Position numbers and translations under genes: made by a program. From Centrapalus pauciflorus (taxonomy: Eukaryota > Streptophyta > Magnoliopsida > Asterales > Asteraceae), in NCBI GenBank assembly GCA_020465985.1, contig JAANYP010002668.1:62001-126000 (forward strand): DNA of 64,000 nt, read 5' to 3'. Below are positions 35,768 to 46,174 of this stretch, piece after piece; positions within the stretch are counted from its first letter, which is position 1; each line of letters opens with the position of its first letter. The notes beneath the pieces were generated by a model. The model searched no databases, was not told the DNA's origin, and saw only the letters and a list, made by a program, of their open reading frames with translations.

Positions 35768-37545
35768 ATGGAAACTAAGGTAAGTTGTTAAATTACATTT
35801 CAAATTTCAATTCAAAATCAAAGTCAAACGCATAACGTATCGAATTGAATTGAATTTCTACTGTTGCATGGAAACTTGGAATTCAATGTTGCTTGCAAAC
35901 TAAATAATAATAATAATTGGAAATTTCCATGATTTGGAATGGTGCGTAGTTATAAGAAAATCGAGTGTGAAAATATCATTAATAAGTAGAGTCCAAGCTT
36001 TTCAACTTGGAATTTATTTATTTATTTATTTAGCAGGACATTAACAAAAGAAGGCAGAGTGATGACGATGATGAATGTAAAGATGATGTATTAGCAGCAG
36101 GGAGAGGGAGAGGGAGAGGGAGGTGGGTGGAGGAAGAAAATGAACAAGATGATGTAGCAATAGCAATATGTATGACCAAACTCCTTTCTGCTCAGGAAGC
36201 ACTTGAGACAGGTCGGTCTGAGTTACCTTTTCTTTCACTTCACTTCACTCCACTCATTATTTATTAGGGTATGTTTTGCTTCAATTCATATGAATTGAAA
36301 CAAATCATTTAATTTGTCAATTAATAAATACCAAAAACCAAAACCAAATTAGTATTTGTATCCGGTTTTCTCCCAAATCGGACCATGAAAACCTTAGGAT
36401 TTTCTATAAAATATAAACGACCAGGCCGTTTCAAATGTTATTAAGAAAGATAGAAAATAATCAAGGAACCATGCTGCATCATCCTCTTCCATATCGATGA
36501 TTTTAGTCTTACATTATCGTTTTAGTATAATGAAAATAATAAAATACCTCAAAGAGGTTATATTTTACTTTTTAATATAAGTTGGTAGATGCGGGAGTGC
36601 ACACTTACATAATCTAAATTGATTTCTGCACGACAAAATTGGCTGGGGCAAGGTGGCTGCGCCCCTAGCGGGGTCCGAGGGGCAGATATTATGAAGGAAT
36701 CTTAAGAGGAAATAAATAATTCTTTAAGATCCTTAATTTAATTTATGTTAAATTAATCGAAATCTTATCCATTCGGTGGTTTTGACATACATAAGAGGAA
36801 GATAAAAAGATTATCAAATAGACGGTGTTTAGGATTCGTTTTCAGCCTAAGATCGAATTTGGTTCTTCAAGTATTATCTCTATAGTTTGAATTTCGTGTA
36901 ACCTAGGCCTTAAGGGTCAAAATATCAAATTCGGAAAGTGTATATTACACACGATTCTTGAAGAAATCCGTGATTCGGAAACCCTATATCTAACATTCCG
37001 AATGCTCACATGCTAATGCTAGTAAGTTTGTTATTCAGAAGTTGAGAAATTAAGGAGCGTTGGAACAGAGGCTTCTTTGTTCTTGGACGAACCACCCGAG
37101 TCTGAGTCGATCAATGTAGAAGGTACGTTATAACTATATACCAACCTGACCCAACCTCCATTGAAAAGTTCCAATTTCCAACTTGAATCAAAATCAATTA
37201 GCAGTTGACACAGAGTTGAAGGAAAGAATCCAAGTAGAGGTGCAATACATAGCAATATCAGAAGCAACGGGATACGTAGATCAAATCGAAGTAAAGAAGC
37301 TGGCATCGGAACAGGCGGAGATGATGAAGAAGCTTAAAGGAGCGGAAAAGAAAGCCGCAGAAGTAAAGAGGCAGGCAGAGAAGTTGGAGATGATATTGGA
37401 GGAGGAGCAAGTATGGAAACTGGAGAATAAGGTATGTAGATTAACTTCATGCTTTACAGTAGAGTTGATACTCTTTCTTTTAGTAATGTATATGTTTGGT
37501 TTACAGTTTTCTTCCTCCTATAAAATGGAGATTGTACCTACTTAG
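35768..37545 (+). CDS. WIP2: Small tail-anchored coiled-coil KASH protein (WPP-domain-interacting protein-like)
   Basis: Exons 35768-35779, 36037-36211, 37039-37122 and 37205-37545 are in frame at all junctions and give 203 residues. An acidic start and a GRGRGRGR run are followed by a Glu/Lys-rich coiled coil (about residues 90-165; ...EQAEMMKKLKGAEKKAAEVK...), one hydrophobic span (FTVELILFLLVMYMFGLQF), a short tail and the C-terminal residues IVPT. A transmembrane helix followed by a short tail ending in VPT is the plant KASH signature, which binds SUN proteins in the nuclear envelope lumen. WIP1-3 of Arabidopsis share this design and help anchor RanGAP. Position next to the HAP8-like gene supports WIP2 (At5g56210, from memory). 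Arabidopsis WIPs are longer, so upstream exons may have been missed, or this is a short form. The first exon codes only METK. Confidence 0.7.
36570..36800. mobile_element. Possible LTR fragment inside an intron of the KASH gene
   Basis: The second intron (36212-37038) contains a GC-rich phrase GCGCCCCTAGCGGGGTCCGA followed by GGGGCAG and AT-rich sequence, a style common in plant copia-type LTRs. No terminal repeats or target duplications were found. Confidence 0.28.
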
Positions 37546-37888
37546 TTGTCAATTAAGATGGCTTTTGTAAAGTACGTTGACTAAAACTGTATTAAACAAA
37601 AAATGTACTTTCAATTCAACAATGTTTATAAAAGGTATGATGTACTTACAAGTTTATTGCAATGAAAACATCTGTTACCTTTATAACTGATGGATCACCC
37701 CATGCTAATCCTCAAAGTTATCAGCATGTCCATTTAGCTAATGAAAACACTATTATACCAACTCCTTTTTGGTTTGGTTTTCTAGGTATTATCAGATTTT
37801 CATTTTTCAATTGCAACATTTTTATGTTACTTGAGAGTTTAAATCTAGTTTTTGTTGTAGGGTCCAATCAAATTTTAATTTACATATA

Positions 37889-38146
37889 GGGTGTGTTTGT
37901 TTTCAATCAAGAGAGTCTGAATTTGGTCTAAAGACTGAATTTCAGATCTTAACCTAATTTGTATTGTTTGTTTGAATTCAGACTTAAGAGGTTACAACCT
38001 CTGAATTTCCCTCTGAATTTTAAGAGAAACAGACTAGTCTGAATTAAAATTCAAAGCCTCTTAATTTCAGATTGAAGGTCTCCTCTTAATTTCAGACATG
38101 ATTATCAGACTTTAGACGTTTAACCTCTTAAAAAACAAATACCATC
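37889..38146. mobile_element. PIF/Harbinger-type miniature element, copy A
   Basis: The left end is GGGTGTGTTTGTTTTCAATC and the right end is ACAAATACCATC (inverted pair). The 3-bp duplication ATA lies at 37886-37888 and 38147-38149. The body repeats CTGAATTT, CTTAATTTCAGA and AAGAGGTT words. A second copy in opposite orientation is at 45921-46171. Confidence 0.75.
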
Positions 38147-38149
38147 ATA

Positions 38150-39600
38150 ATGTAAGTCTGATAATTAAGGGCATTGCTATATGTACACCCCATTTTCTTT
38201 AATTTTTACTACTCATACACCCTTGCTTACATGATTTTTGTTAATGACGTGAAACTTAATGATTAAAAATTAATCTCCTCTCACGTTAAAAAAGGGTGTG
38301 TGATTAGTGTCTGGGAGGTCTGCGTATAGAATTGCCCATAATTAATTAGCTTTTGTTTAATATATTATTGAAATAACAAAGTCCCGTTTATTTTTGTTTC
38401 TTATAACTTATTGGAACTCTAATATATCACTTGATCAGAAATGCTAATAATAGGACTTTAGACATTTTTCATCTTCAAAAATAGACAATATCTTAGTTTT
38501 AAGATGTATTTATATATCTTGGACTTGGCAAATATACGTTCGAACCAGATTTTTTAAGATAATCAGTATCCAAGTTTTAAGATATATTTAAATATCTTGG
38601 TCTTGACAAATATGTTTTTCGAAAGATAAACAGTATCCAAGTTTTAAGATATATTTAAATATGTTGGTCTTGGCAAATACGTCAACAAGCACCTGTCATA
38701 TAAAGAACATTTTTCTGTGACATTTTTTTTATGAAAATTCCCTTTAAATAAGAGTTTTTGGAAAACGTGTTCGTGTTGTTTTTATTTTTATGTTTTCAGT
38801 TTTTTATTTTCAATTTTTAGCTTTCAAATTAACAACTATACTTGAAAATGCATTTGCAGTTTTCATATTTTGTTTTCAATCTAGTCATCCAAATTTATGT
38901 TTGATATATTATAAGGAAGAGTGAAAAATGAAAACGCAAAACATATTTACAACACATTCTCATCTTTATAATATGTTTTCTTAAAATACCATTATGTTTT
39001 TAGTTTTATTAAATTCTCCAAACCAAAATTATCGCTTAATAAACACATCTAAGCATTTCTTTTTAAGAAACAAATTAACAACATTCACATTTGCAAGACA
39101 TCTAAATATCTTGGTCTTGACAAATATACCTTAGCTTTTTATTGCTACGGGATAACAAATACATTACTCAATTGCCCTCCTAGAAGCCGAATTATAAAAG
39201 GTTAAAACCAACAGTTTATTTCATGAATGTTTTAAGTTTTAGTTCTAATAATTTTGTTTGTTACTTTAGTAATTATCTTGGTTTCTAAAACTATAAAAAT
39301 TAATAAAATGATTATAAAAAAATATGTAAAAAATGTATTTTGTGGCAAACAATATTATCCATCTTTTGGTTGTATTTCTTTTAAACTATGCAACGATAAT
39401 AAACATTATAATTATGTTTGTAAATGATTATATTGTAATTTCATAACAAAAAACACAAATTATAAATAAAAGAAAAGAAGATGTGAAGGCAAAAACGTAA
39501 GACAGGCAATTCATATACAGTACATGATACATTGATTGATTAATCAGAAAATAGCTAGGAAATTAGAAAACACATAATAAATAGTATTAAATTAACAAAA
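38150..39600. other. Spacer between the KASH gene and psaG
   Basis: A sentence containing TATCTTGG[AT]CTTGACAAATA recurs at about 38515, 38594, 38660 and 39100, each with AAGATATATTTAAATAT nearby, so part of it is a small dispersed or tandem repeat. About 38752-39051 is a reversed, truncated relative of the miniature element at 12044-12368. No gene is seen. Confidence 0.5.
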
Positions 39601-40041
39601 TTAAAAGAAATTGGGATTATATCCATTGCTGGATGTGGCCAAGATATAGTAAGCCACGATATGGCCAATTGAACCCCATGCAAGAACATCAACTATGTTG
39701 AATCCGACCGGATCATTCGACTTCAGAAGGCTCACATACTCTTTAGCCCGACTATCTCCCGCCTCGAAATGGGTAACTCCGTTTTGCTCCGGCACTTGTT
39801 TAGCAACGTTCTCTCTTTGGAAGTTAAAGAAGACAAATCTTCCCAAGAAAAGCGATAGACCGGTGCTCAAGCTGATCACCAGAGATGTGTTCAGCTCCGC
39901 CTTCACACCGCAGTTGTGTTTCTTTTTTGCGGCCATGGAGACGGTGGTGGGTTTGGTCAGAAAGAGGGAAGGGGAGTCGGTGGGTTTGTTGAGTGGCCGG
40001 AGACCTTGGAAGGTTGGTGCAGACAAGAAGGCGGAGGCCAT
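39601..40041 (-). CDS. psaG: Photosystem I reaction centre subunit V, chloroplast precursor
   Basis: A single intronless frame of 146 codons. The start is set at MASAFLSAPTFQG, a typical Ser/Ala-rich stroma-targeting peptide start; a Met 14 codons upstream would add an atypical leader and is probably in the 5' untranslated region. The mature part begins near AELNTSLVISLSTGLSLFLG and ends ATSSNGYNPNFF, matching PSI-G of higher plants almost residue for residue, including the two hydrophobic spans and the charged stromal loop (FQRENVAKQVPEQNG). PSI-G sits at the edge of photosystem I and stabilises the antenna interface. The length fits a complete gene. It lies between the WIP-like and WD40 genes. 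Confidence 0.97.
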   Translation of the reverse strand: MASAFLSAPTFQGLRPLNKPTDSPSLFLTKPTTVSMAAKKKHNCGVKAELNTSLVISLSTGLSLFLGRFVFFNFQRENVAKQVPEQNGVTHFEAGDSRAKEYVSLLKSNDPVGFNIVDVLAWGSIGHIVAYYILATSSNGYNPNFF

Positions 40042-40203
40042 GGTGCAGTGGTGGTTACGGTGGAGTTGAGAAAACTGGATCAATCTAATTTCAAAGATGA
40101 TGAAAGGAGGTGGATGAGGTTGTGGTGGATATATGAGAGTTTTGTGGAGGAGAAAAATATTATTGTGAGGAGGGAAAGGAGTGAAGAAAGATTTTCAGAT
40201 TTT

Positions 40204-40224
40204 CACGTGGCATTATATAATTGG
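40204..40224 (-). promoter_or_regulatory. psaG core promoter: inverted CCAAT, TATATAA and G-box
   Basis: Reading on the minus strand, CCAAT (40224-40220) runs into a TTATATAA TATA box (40220-40213). A CACGTG G-box (40209-40204) follows, about 165 bp before the psaG start codon. G-boxes are common in light-regulated photosynthesis genes. Transcription would start near 40180-40190 if the usual TATA spacing holds. Confidence 0.6.
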
Positions 40225-40326
40225 TTCCTAATGGATCAGAGATACATGACAATCTGCTGAAACTGGATTCCTGGTGATAAATAAAGTATGTGATTTATTA
40301 CTAAGAAAACGAGATTGAACACAAAA

Positions 40327-40398
40327 GGATCCTTGGCGCAATGGTAGCGCGTCTGACTCCAGATCAGAAGGTTGCGTGTTCGATTCACGTAGGGTTCA
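40327..40398 (+). tRNA. tRNA-Trp (anticodon CCA)
   Basis: A 72-base cloverleaf. The acceptor stem GGATCCT pairs with AGGGTTC, the D arm is GGCGCAATGGTAGCGC, the anticodon loop CTCCAGA carries CCA, and the T loop TTCGATT lies within GCGTG...CACGT. The A box (TGGCGCAATGG) and B box (GTTCGATTC) are intact. No intron is present and CCA is not encoded, as in nuclear genes. The usual plant gene has G7-C66; here it is T7-A66, so pairing is kept. Confidence 0.95.
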
Positions 40399-40414
40399 AT
40401 CCCCTGATTCCTTA

Positions 40415-40437
40415 ATTTTTTTTTCCTTTTTTTTTTT
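40415..40437 (+). terminator. RNA polymerase III oligo-T terminator of the tRNA
   Basis: Two runs of about nine and eleven T, separated by CC, begin about 17 bases after the tRNA 3' end, ample for pol III termination. Confidence 0.85.
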
Positions 40438-40858
40438 GCTTTAAAAAAAAGACAAATCTGAAACTGATGGAAAATTCCAGGGAAAAAAAAAATGACAGAT
40501 ACATAATTATTTTAACTCCATGTTATCTTTTAAAATATATTTACTTATTATTTAATAGTTACGGTAATTTAGCTTTCAAATGTGATTTTTGTGTAAGGAA
40601 ATAAAGAATATCCACACATATTTCGTTTGTTATTTATATATATTCAGGCATTAATTGTACCTAGATACTTGGATAATTGATTAATTTAATTATCTATAAT
40701 AAAAAATTGGAAATTTACATGATCTTTAGATTTGGATATTAGAACTTGTACATTCGGATTCTAACAATGAAAATCTACCGTCCAAATTAGACCACATCAT
40801 GTTTCACTTCATATCATTTTCGACTAGGGTTTTTCATCAAATTGGTTTTCGGTTTCAT
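40438..40858. other. Spacer, nothing recognised
   Basis: AT-rich sequence between the tRNA gene and a miniature element. No coding or structural signal is seen. Confidence 0.4.
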
Positions 40859-40861
40859 TAA

Positions 40862-41014
40862 GGCGTTTTTGTTTTTTAAGAAGTTTGATGTCTGCAGTCT
40901 GCAGACTTAGCTATAGAAATCTGCGATCAGAAAAGATGACCTAAAAGTCTGCAGTCTTCGAATTCGCAGACATAAGAGGTTCAAAGATCTTCTTTGGAAA
41001 AAACAAATATGTCC
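40862..41014. mobile_element. Small PIF/Harbinger-type miniature element
   Basis: Ends GGCGTTTTTGTTTTTTAAG and AAAAAACAAATATGTCC are inverted. The 3-bp duplication TAA is at 40859-40861 and 41015-41017. The core repeats TCTGCAGTCTGCAGAC-like palindromic words. Confidence 0.78.
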
Positions 41015-41017
41015 TAA

Positions 41018-41605
41018 ATCAAAAGTTTCCAAACTTCATGTCTTGAGTCAATTTTCAAAGGAAATATATACAATGCAATTATATATAAAAAGTCTATAAC
41101 CAATGTATGATCTTTTTAGCATTGTGGAATCAACAAAACAATGATAAATTACGTAATATACATGTAAAGTTTAGAGGGAGAGTTTCATTCAATTTAAGTA
41201 TACATGATAATGACTCAGATCACTACTTAATTGATCGATAATTACGTTCTTGCAACATAAAATATTAAAATGTGCAACATAAAATATTAAAATGTATAGT
41301 CAGGATTTTTAGTTTAAAGAATAAACCCGAAAATCTGAAACACAACTATAAAATAAAAAGTATAGATTAAAGGCGAATCAGTTAAAAATATAAAACAATG
41401 TCTAGTAACATATAAGTTACCACCAATAATTCCTAAATTGATTTTTAACGGCCAGTAATTTTTGCTAGCTTCTGTACATCTCTCCATTCTACATATATTA
41501 TGTATTAGACAAAATACAAATCTACACCTCATAAACATCTTCACCTTTTTTATAGGAAGAGAGAAAAAGAAAAAAAAAACCATCTACATGCGACTGCACG
41601 TATCA
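41018..41605. other. 3' flank of the WD40 gene
   Basis: Contains a short direct duplication (AACATAAAATATTAAAATGT twice, about 41257 and 41276) and AT-rich sequence. It probably includes the 3' untranslated region of the minus-strand gene that ends at 41606. Confidence 0.45.
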
Positions 41606-43858
41606 TCAAATTAGACAATCCAAGTAAGAGTAATCGTGTCTCCGTCCGAACTCCAGGAGACTGCCGTAAGTTCTATCCCATACTCCGATGAAAAGCGACT
41701 CTGTATCAGGACTGAAAGACGTGCCTGATATCTCACCAAAGAAATCGATCTCTTGTTCTTTCTCATACCCGCTTTTCACATCAAACACATGAACAAAGTC
41801 AGCTGGTTCCGCCATTGCCATGAACCGACCATCTGATGAGTAACGGATTGATCTAATGGCTCCAAGGTTGCCTTTTAAAACTGTCATTGATTTTGATAGG
41901 TTTCGCACGTCCCAAACTCTGCAGGTTTTGTCCTGGTTCCCCGTTGCAAATGTATAACCATCAGGGTTCCATGCTGATGCAAATGAGTAATCCAAGTGTC
42001 CACACAACGGCGCAACCGTCTGTAAAGACAGAACAAATGTTAAACGACAATAAGAAAAATGCAAACTTGATCAGGCAAAAAGTTTTTACCTTTCCAGAGC
42101 TGGAGTCCACCAGCATTCCTTCTGGATCGTCTCCAACAATTATAAGAAGCTTGCCATCTGGGCTAATGGACGTATGCTGCATAAATCAACGATGAAATCT
42201 AGTTACATTATGATCCAGCCAATCCTAGAACTCCTATGAACATTTGGAAGATCGAGTGTTCATCAACGTTTCTCGTGTGTGTTCATGTGTACAACTGTGT
42301 GTGAGAGGGAAAGAGAGAGAGAGTTACGTTCACTGGCCAAGGAAATCGGAAGTGTTTAGTCATCTGAAAATTTTCCATATCGAATTCTCGAACTCCACAA
42401 TCATTGTTTGAGGCTGTAAAATGAACTGCACCACTGCATGATATAACAAACATAAATCACCAAACAGTTTTCATAAACAAATACTTCATTCGATCCACTA
42501 GGACAAAAAAACAGAACTAAATACCTTGGAGTAGTATAAATGTCTAGAGCATTAGTAATAGCATTATCATCATAAGTTGTCCTTGAGCAGAAGCAAACAC
42601 CTGGTCTATCTAAATACTGCACTCAGCAAGAAAAATCAGATCTTTAAGCTCCCAAAAAAACAGGCAAAACTTTAGTAAAATCATGACCGTAAAAATCTTG
42701 CCTTGCATATAAGTTCTCCCTGGAACCCTCCAGCAACTAGCAAGTTATCTTTTACTGCCATTGTGCTAACTTGGGTCTGAGTAAATCCCTCCAGTAGACT
42801 TCCAGGGTGCTTCTGCATAGTAAAAAAAGCACAAAATTTTATTACTCGAACTTCAAATGTAAAAAAACAAAGTCTCTATCTAAATGAAGCACTCACCTCA
42901 CATGGTGCCACGTGTCCCGACACATTAAGGACTTCAGACTTATTGCAAGTTAAAGAAGACCAATGGATGACAGAGAAATGTGACATTAGGTAGACGTCAT
43001 GCTTCGACGTAGCCCATACCAGGTTTCGTAACTAAACAGCAAAGAAAACATATCGATCTGTAACTCACAGGTGAAACAACAAAACTGCAAGTATGTTTAT
43101 AAAAAGAAAAGGTCAAAGCCACAACTTGACTGCTGGATCAAGGTCAACCACCAAATTCTTGGCTTTTATTCCAATTTTGCATTGACATTAAGACCACGTC
43201 TATCCATTGACCACAAAAAAAAAAAAAAAAAAAACATGATAAAGAATCTAGAGGCCTGCTAGCATACCTGAAAATGAAGAATTGTTGATTTTACAGATCT
43301 TGAATTCCGTCTGAAGTCATAATACAAGCCCATTTTGTTTGTGCTTTTGCATCCCTGTTCACAAAGTAAAGGGCATAGCCGCGTATAACTAAGGATGAAA
43401 CAACCAAACCACAATTATCTAAATATTAAGGAATGTACATTTAGTAGGACATAAGTACCTTTTCTGAACCCTCACCAGACCGAGGAATATTTTCGTAATT
43501 CTTATATTGGTCTAGTCTAGTTTGCCTATATTTATCGCGAGTAATGCTGAGCCGTTCCCAGGGAATACCTTGGATGTCTTTGCCCCTTCTTGCCTGAGCA
43601 GCAGAAGTATCTGCCAATTTATTATTCTACAGTAGATTTGAAGTAATAATAAGTCAGCATAAGATATACATTTCGATGTAAATGATGAATATTTTAGATT
43701 TAAAAGAGCATTCGATTACAAACCATGTAATCATATTCATCAACGTCAGAGTCTGAGCCGATATCTCTGCCATGAAACTCATCGTCTATGTTATCATCTA
43801 CATCTTCCATGTCATATTCATCAGCCACGTATTCGTCATCTTCTTGGTGGTGTGACAT
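41606..43858 (-). CDS. WD40-repeat protein (transducin-like family, relative of yeast C2A9.03-type proteins)
   Basis: Nine coding exons: 43858-43724, 43626-43459, 43354-43268, 43031-42897, 42812-42702, 42616-42525, 42433-42328, 42176-42090, 42019-41606, giving 444 residues in frame. The N-terminus is extremely acidic (about residues 1-45, EDDEYVADEYDMEDVDDNID). A motif IPWERLSITRDKYRQTRLDQ follows, then degenerate WD repeats. The clearest is GHLDYSFASAWNPDGYTFAT, ending in DKTCRVWDVRN; others are HTSISPDGKLLIIVGDD and IRSIRYSSDGRFMAMAEP. It matches plant proteins annotated only as transducin/WD40 (I recall At5g56190 and At1g36070); the molecular function is unknown. The intron after exon 5 uses a GC donor (AAG|GCAAGA at 42701-42700) with conserved protein on both sides. 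Upstream non-coding exons may extend to about 45.5 kb. Confidence 0.88.
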
Positions 43859-45800
43859 GATCTGCTTAATAAATAAATCCACAACGAAAAACATCATATA
43901 AACGAGCAAGTATAAACCATCAAGATAACAAAATTTTATGTGATTACATGTTTCAAATGCCGAAACTCAATAAAAAGAACAATTATGATTCCAGCATAAA
44001 AGAATCATGCCTAGTTGTTGACATAAACAGTTGTAATTATTGGTTAAATTAAAGAAAGATACATTCAAATTTCATATATAAAAAATATATGTGGCTTAAA
44101 ATAGTTTTGTTAGGATTTAGAAGAAACATTTAGCCATCCAAAACCCACTAATCATAGACTGGATAAGAAAGATGCACCAACAAATATGGAAAGAAAAAAG
44201 TTTAAAAAAAAAAAAAGAACCAACAAAGTCCTAAAGCCAATTCCACTAATGATTACCACAAATCATGCCTTAAGCTAAAAAGAAACAAATGTATTATCAA
44301 CAAATGAAAAAGACAATGTACATCTCCCTGATCTTTTGTGGAACATCTGAAAAACCTGATGCTAATCAAGTCGATGATGTTCCCCGGTTCATTGCTCATA
44401 TGAAAATATTCACTAGGAAATCCCTAAAAAAATATATCTCCTAATATAAGATACCGAAGATCTAGTGTATTAATTTTATCCAGGCTTATCTCAATTCCTC
44501 TTCCTTAACAGTAACATTCTTGGTTTCTTGTCGTTCTGCTCTATCAAAAAAAATAAAATTCCATGTTCGGAAAAGCATAAAAATTTCGACTGCCCTTCCC
44601 TTTATGGAATGCTGAAATGATTTCAATCCATTTGGGTTTGGTGGTAAACCAACAAAATCTATGAAGTGAGCAGATGAATGCATATTTCTGAACATGGAAA
44701 ACCAAAACAATGCTTATTGGGATGAACAGATGATATTAAGATGCTAAAAATCCAGTTAAAAGTTGAAGCAGACATGGCAAGGGTAAAAGAAGAGAACATA
44801 TATATATGATATATATTATGATATAAAGAGGGAGGAATAGGATATAGAAATTACAAAGCTTGGCTTTCGAGTTTCAAATCAAAAGCCTTTATGGCGTCCA
44901 ATTACAGCTTTCAAACAAACGAGAAAGATACTCCTTCTGAAAAAGGAGTTAACTTTTGCTTTTGAAAATTTTCAGCATTTCCCAAAATCGATATAAAACT
45001 AGAATATTTAAAATAAATTGTTGTTGTCATGTAGTTAACAACTTGACTTGGGTTGGATCAAAATTCAATAAAGAAAACATATATATATCAACCAAAAACA
45101 AATAATTTGACGCGTTCAACCACTCAAATTATGGAATTCTTTTCAGACTCAAAAAGAAAAAAAGAAGGAAATCAATAGAAAGGGGGGATATACGTTATAA
45201 ACATAGAGGAAATAAGGAAAGTGAAGAATTAAGGGGCAAACATGAAATAGAAATATGCATGTAAGAAGCAGATGAATAATGATATTGATGATGATCAAGA
45301 ATTCAAGACAATTGAAAAAGCAAATAAACATGATGATGATGATGATGATAAGCAACGAACCTTGTGGGAAATTTGGAGAAAGAATTGAAAGCGTAAAAAA
45401 AAGTCAGGTTAACCTGAAAAGATGGATTATAAAGAAAGAGGGAAAATGGGAAATAGGTTTTGTGAAGAAGAAATCAAGAGAGGGAGAGGGAGAAAAGGTA
45501 TGTATGTATCCAGTGGTTGGGAAAAACGACATCTAATCTGATAATCAAAAATATCAAACGAATAGAAAAGAAAAGAAAATGAAAATGAAAAAGAAAAAGA
45601 GAAGAGAGAAAGGGACGTCGTCGTTTTCAAATTACAATTACGATTACAAATTACAAAGACAAGTCAGACAGACAGACGTAAGTTGGGTTGAGTTGGGTTG
45701 TGTTGTGGGCATCATTCATCTTCAACCAACACTTCCCATTCAATTATCCACTCACCAACCCCCCCACCACCCTCACCTTACCAATAACCGTTAATCTTTA
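43859..45800 (-). promoter_or_regulatory. Presumed leader/promoter region of the WD40 gene
   Basis: No protein family is visible on either strand. A purine-rich stretch at about 45410-45620 (GAAAA/GAGAGG repeats, pyrimidine-rich on the transcribed strand) resembles a plant 5' leader. A poly-A(18) run lies within a downstream intron at about 43208-43226. A (GAT)n tract is at about 45332-45350. The exact start site and any leader exons cannot be set from sequence alone. Confidence 0.35.
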
Positions 45801-45920
45801 ACGTCCTTCTCCCGTTACTTAACGGAGCACCTACATATCTAAACTATTTCATTCTTTCACACATCTCATCGTTTTCTTTTCTTATTCACTATGTATGACA
45901 TGAATTGAATCAGGTGATAA

Positions 45921-46171
45921 TTAAATTTTAAGAGGTTAAATGTCTGAGTTCTGAAAACCACGTCTGAAATTAAGAGGAAGCCTTAAGATCTGAAATTAAG
46001 TGGCTCTTATTTTTAGTTCAGACAACTCTCTGTCTCTTAATTTTAAAAGGTAAATTCAGAGGTTGCAACCTCTTAAGTATGAAACTAAACAAACAATCTG
46101 AATTCTTCATAAATCTGAATTTTAGACTTTAGAGCCTTTTAAAAGGCTCTTAATGAAAAACAAACAACGCC
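45921..46171. mobile_element. PIF/Harbinger-type miniature element, copy B (inverted relative to copy A)
   Basis: Shares its body with 37889-38146 in reverse orientation: TTTTAAGAGGTTAAA at the left, CAACCTCTTAAG in the middle and AAAAACAAACAACGCC at the right end. The 3-bp duplication TAA is at 45918-45920 and 46172-46174. The left terminus is a few bases shorter than expected. Confidence 0.7.
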
Positions 46172-46174
46172 TAA

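Noticed and set aside
37438..37545. GTATGT donor after WKLENK in the KASH gene
   Set aside because: Using it would remove the membrane span and the IVPT end; reading through gives a complete tail-anchor and KASH terminus, so it was not taken as a splice site.
39695..40260. Plus-strand ORFs antisense to psaG
   Set aside because: Shadow frames of a strongly conserved coding region and its promoter.
43700..43909. Longer N-terminus (MLVYMMFFVVDLFIKQ) for the WD40 protein
   Set aside because: The hydrophobic extension is upstream of a start that begins the conserved acidic N-terminus; it was judged untranslated leader or intron.
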